A DNA stretch of 64,000 bases from Mya arenaria. Its lineage: Eukaryota > Mollusca > Bivalvia > Myida > Myidae. The position numbers and the translations under genes are program-made. Numbering within the stretch: the stretch's first letter is position 1; each line of letters begins with the position of its first letter. Location: the NCBI RefSeq assembly GCF_026914265.1, contig NC_069123.1, positions 35,053,178 to 35,117,177 of the forward strand, given 5' to 3'. This document shows, piece by piece, positions 63,738-64,000 of the stretch. Under the pieces are notes generated by a model that searched no databases, was not told where the DNA came from, and was given only the letters and a program-made list of their open reading frames with translations.

Positions 63738-63831
63738 AGTGGCATTTCGGCTGGTTTATGTGTAAAGCTACGCCGTACCTGCAAGGCGTCTGTGCGTCCG
63801 TTAATACCCTGGCAGCAATTGCAGTTGACAG
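63738..63831 (+). pseudogene. Receptor exon 2'', unit 3 (6-nt in-frame deletion in TM3)
   Basis: 94 nt between tttatttcag and GTAAGAGAA. It matches exon 2 of unit 1 except for loss of six bases in the gtgtctgtctgtg run, removing Val-Ser from TM3 between C121 and DRY. Frame and splice sites are intact. Two fewer residues would rotate and shorten TM3, so a normal receptor is unlikely. Whether an exon 3'' follows lies outside the window. Confidence 0.78.
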
Positions 63832-64000
63832 GTAAGAGAAACTGGCATCAACTCCCTTTGATATTTGACTATAAGCTTTCATACTTACAGCAGAATACTC
63901 TCAAACAATATTAAAACTATAATTAGCAAGGCACAAAGAGGATACATAACTTATTGTGATTCAACAAGTGACTTTTTCATTTAGAATATTCTGTGTAAAT

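Larger units (their letters stand above)
58989..64000 (+). repeat. Segmental duplication unit 3 (starts inside the unit, runs off the window)
   Basis: From gtgttgtaagccaatggttg onward it follows the sequence equivalent to 34781 (unit 1) and 49871 (unit 2). It includes the 60.1-61.07-kb repeat copy, the hairpin block and exon 2''. The equivalent of the first ~3 kb of units 1 and 2 is missing. Confidence 0.85.

Overview
The window is AT-rich, intron-rich and gene-poor animal DNA dominated by repeats. The one long gene is a class A G-protein-coupled receptor split by introns. A tRNA-derived SINE with a V-SINE-like central block lies at about 15.9-16.15 kb, there is a decayed Tc1-like transposase, and minisatellites are abundant. 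Together these suggest a marine invertebrate, most likely a mollusc (bivalve-like). This is an inference and the species cannot be named.

Layout. (1) 1-12 kb holds a tandem duplication of a locus for a small secreted, arginine-rich, six-cysteine peptide on the minus strand. The copy at 5841-6095 is intact. The copy cut by the left window edge has a 2-nt frameshift just after its signal peptide and lacks a ~100-bp block that in the good copy carries a TATA-like box and a possible 5' UTR donor site. The duplicate also carries a TTAA-flanked MITE, a ~2.2-kb segment with 63-bp and 41-bp minisatellites, and other insertions. (2) 12-23.6 kb has no gene I can support. It holds a ~1-kb degenerate 33-bp minisatellite, a SINE and scattered repeats. 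(3) 23.7-40.9 kb is a plus-strand receptor gene, a neuropeptide receptor of the NPFF/SIFamide-receptor-like type. It has three coding exons (337, 100 and 766 nt), a 14.6-kb first intron, and a second intron that splits the Arg codon of the DRY motif. The exons join to a 400-aa protein with all the hallmark motifs.

(4) 31.6-64 kb is a tandem segmental duplication. Unit 1 (about 31.56-43.82 kb) contains exons 2 and 3. Unit 2 (about 46.19-58.99 kb) repeats them, but exon 3' has a 7-nt and a 2-nt deletion and has lost TM7 and the tail. Unit 3 (from 58.99 kb, starting inside the unit) again carries exon 2, with a 6-nt in-frame deletion in TM3, and runs off the window. Exon 1 is not duplicated. One first exon is therefore followed by an array of at least three copies of the second exon and two visible copies of the third, all with intact splice sites. 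This is either decaying partial gene duplication or a substrate for alternative 3' ends.

(5) The duplications act as internal controls. Two insertions of the MITE family (7905-8240 and 38815-39181) have a clean empty TTAA site in the paralogous copy, which defines the element's ends. A ~1-kb repeat occurs six times around the receptor units, and a ~65-bp block with a hairpin is almost unchanged in all three units.
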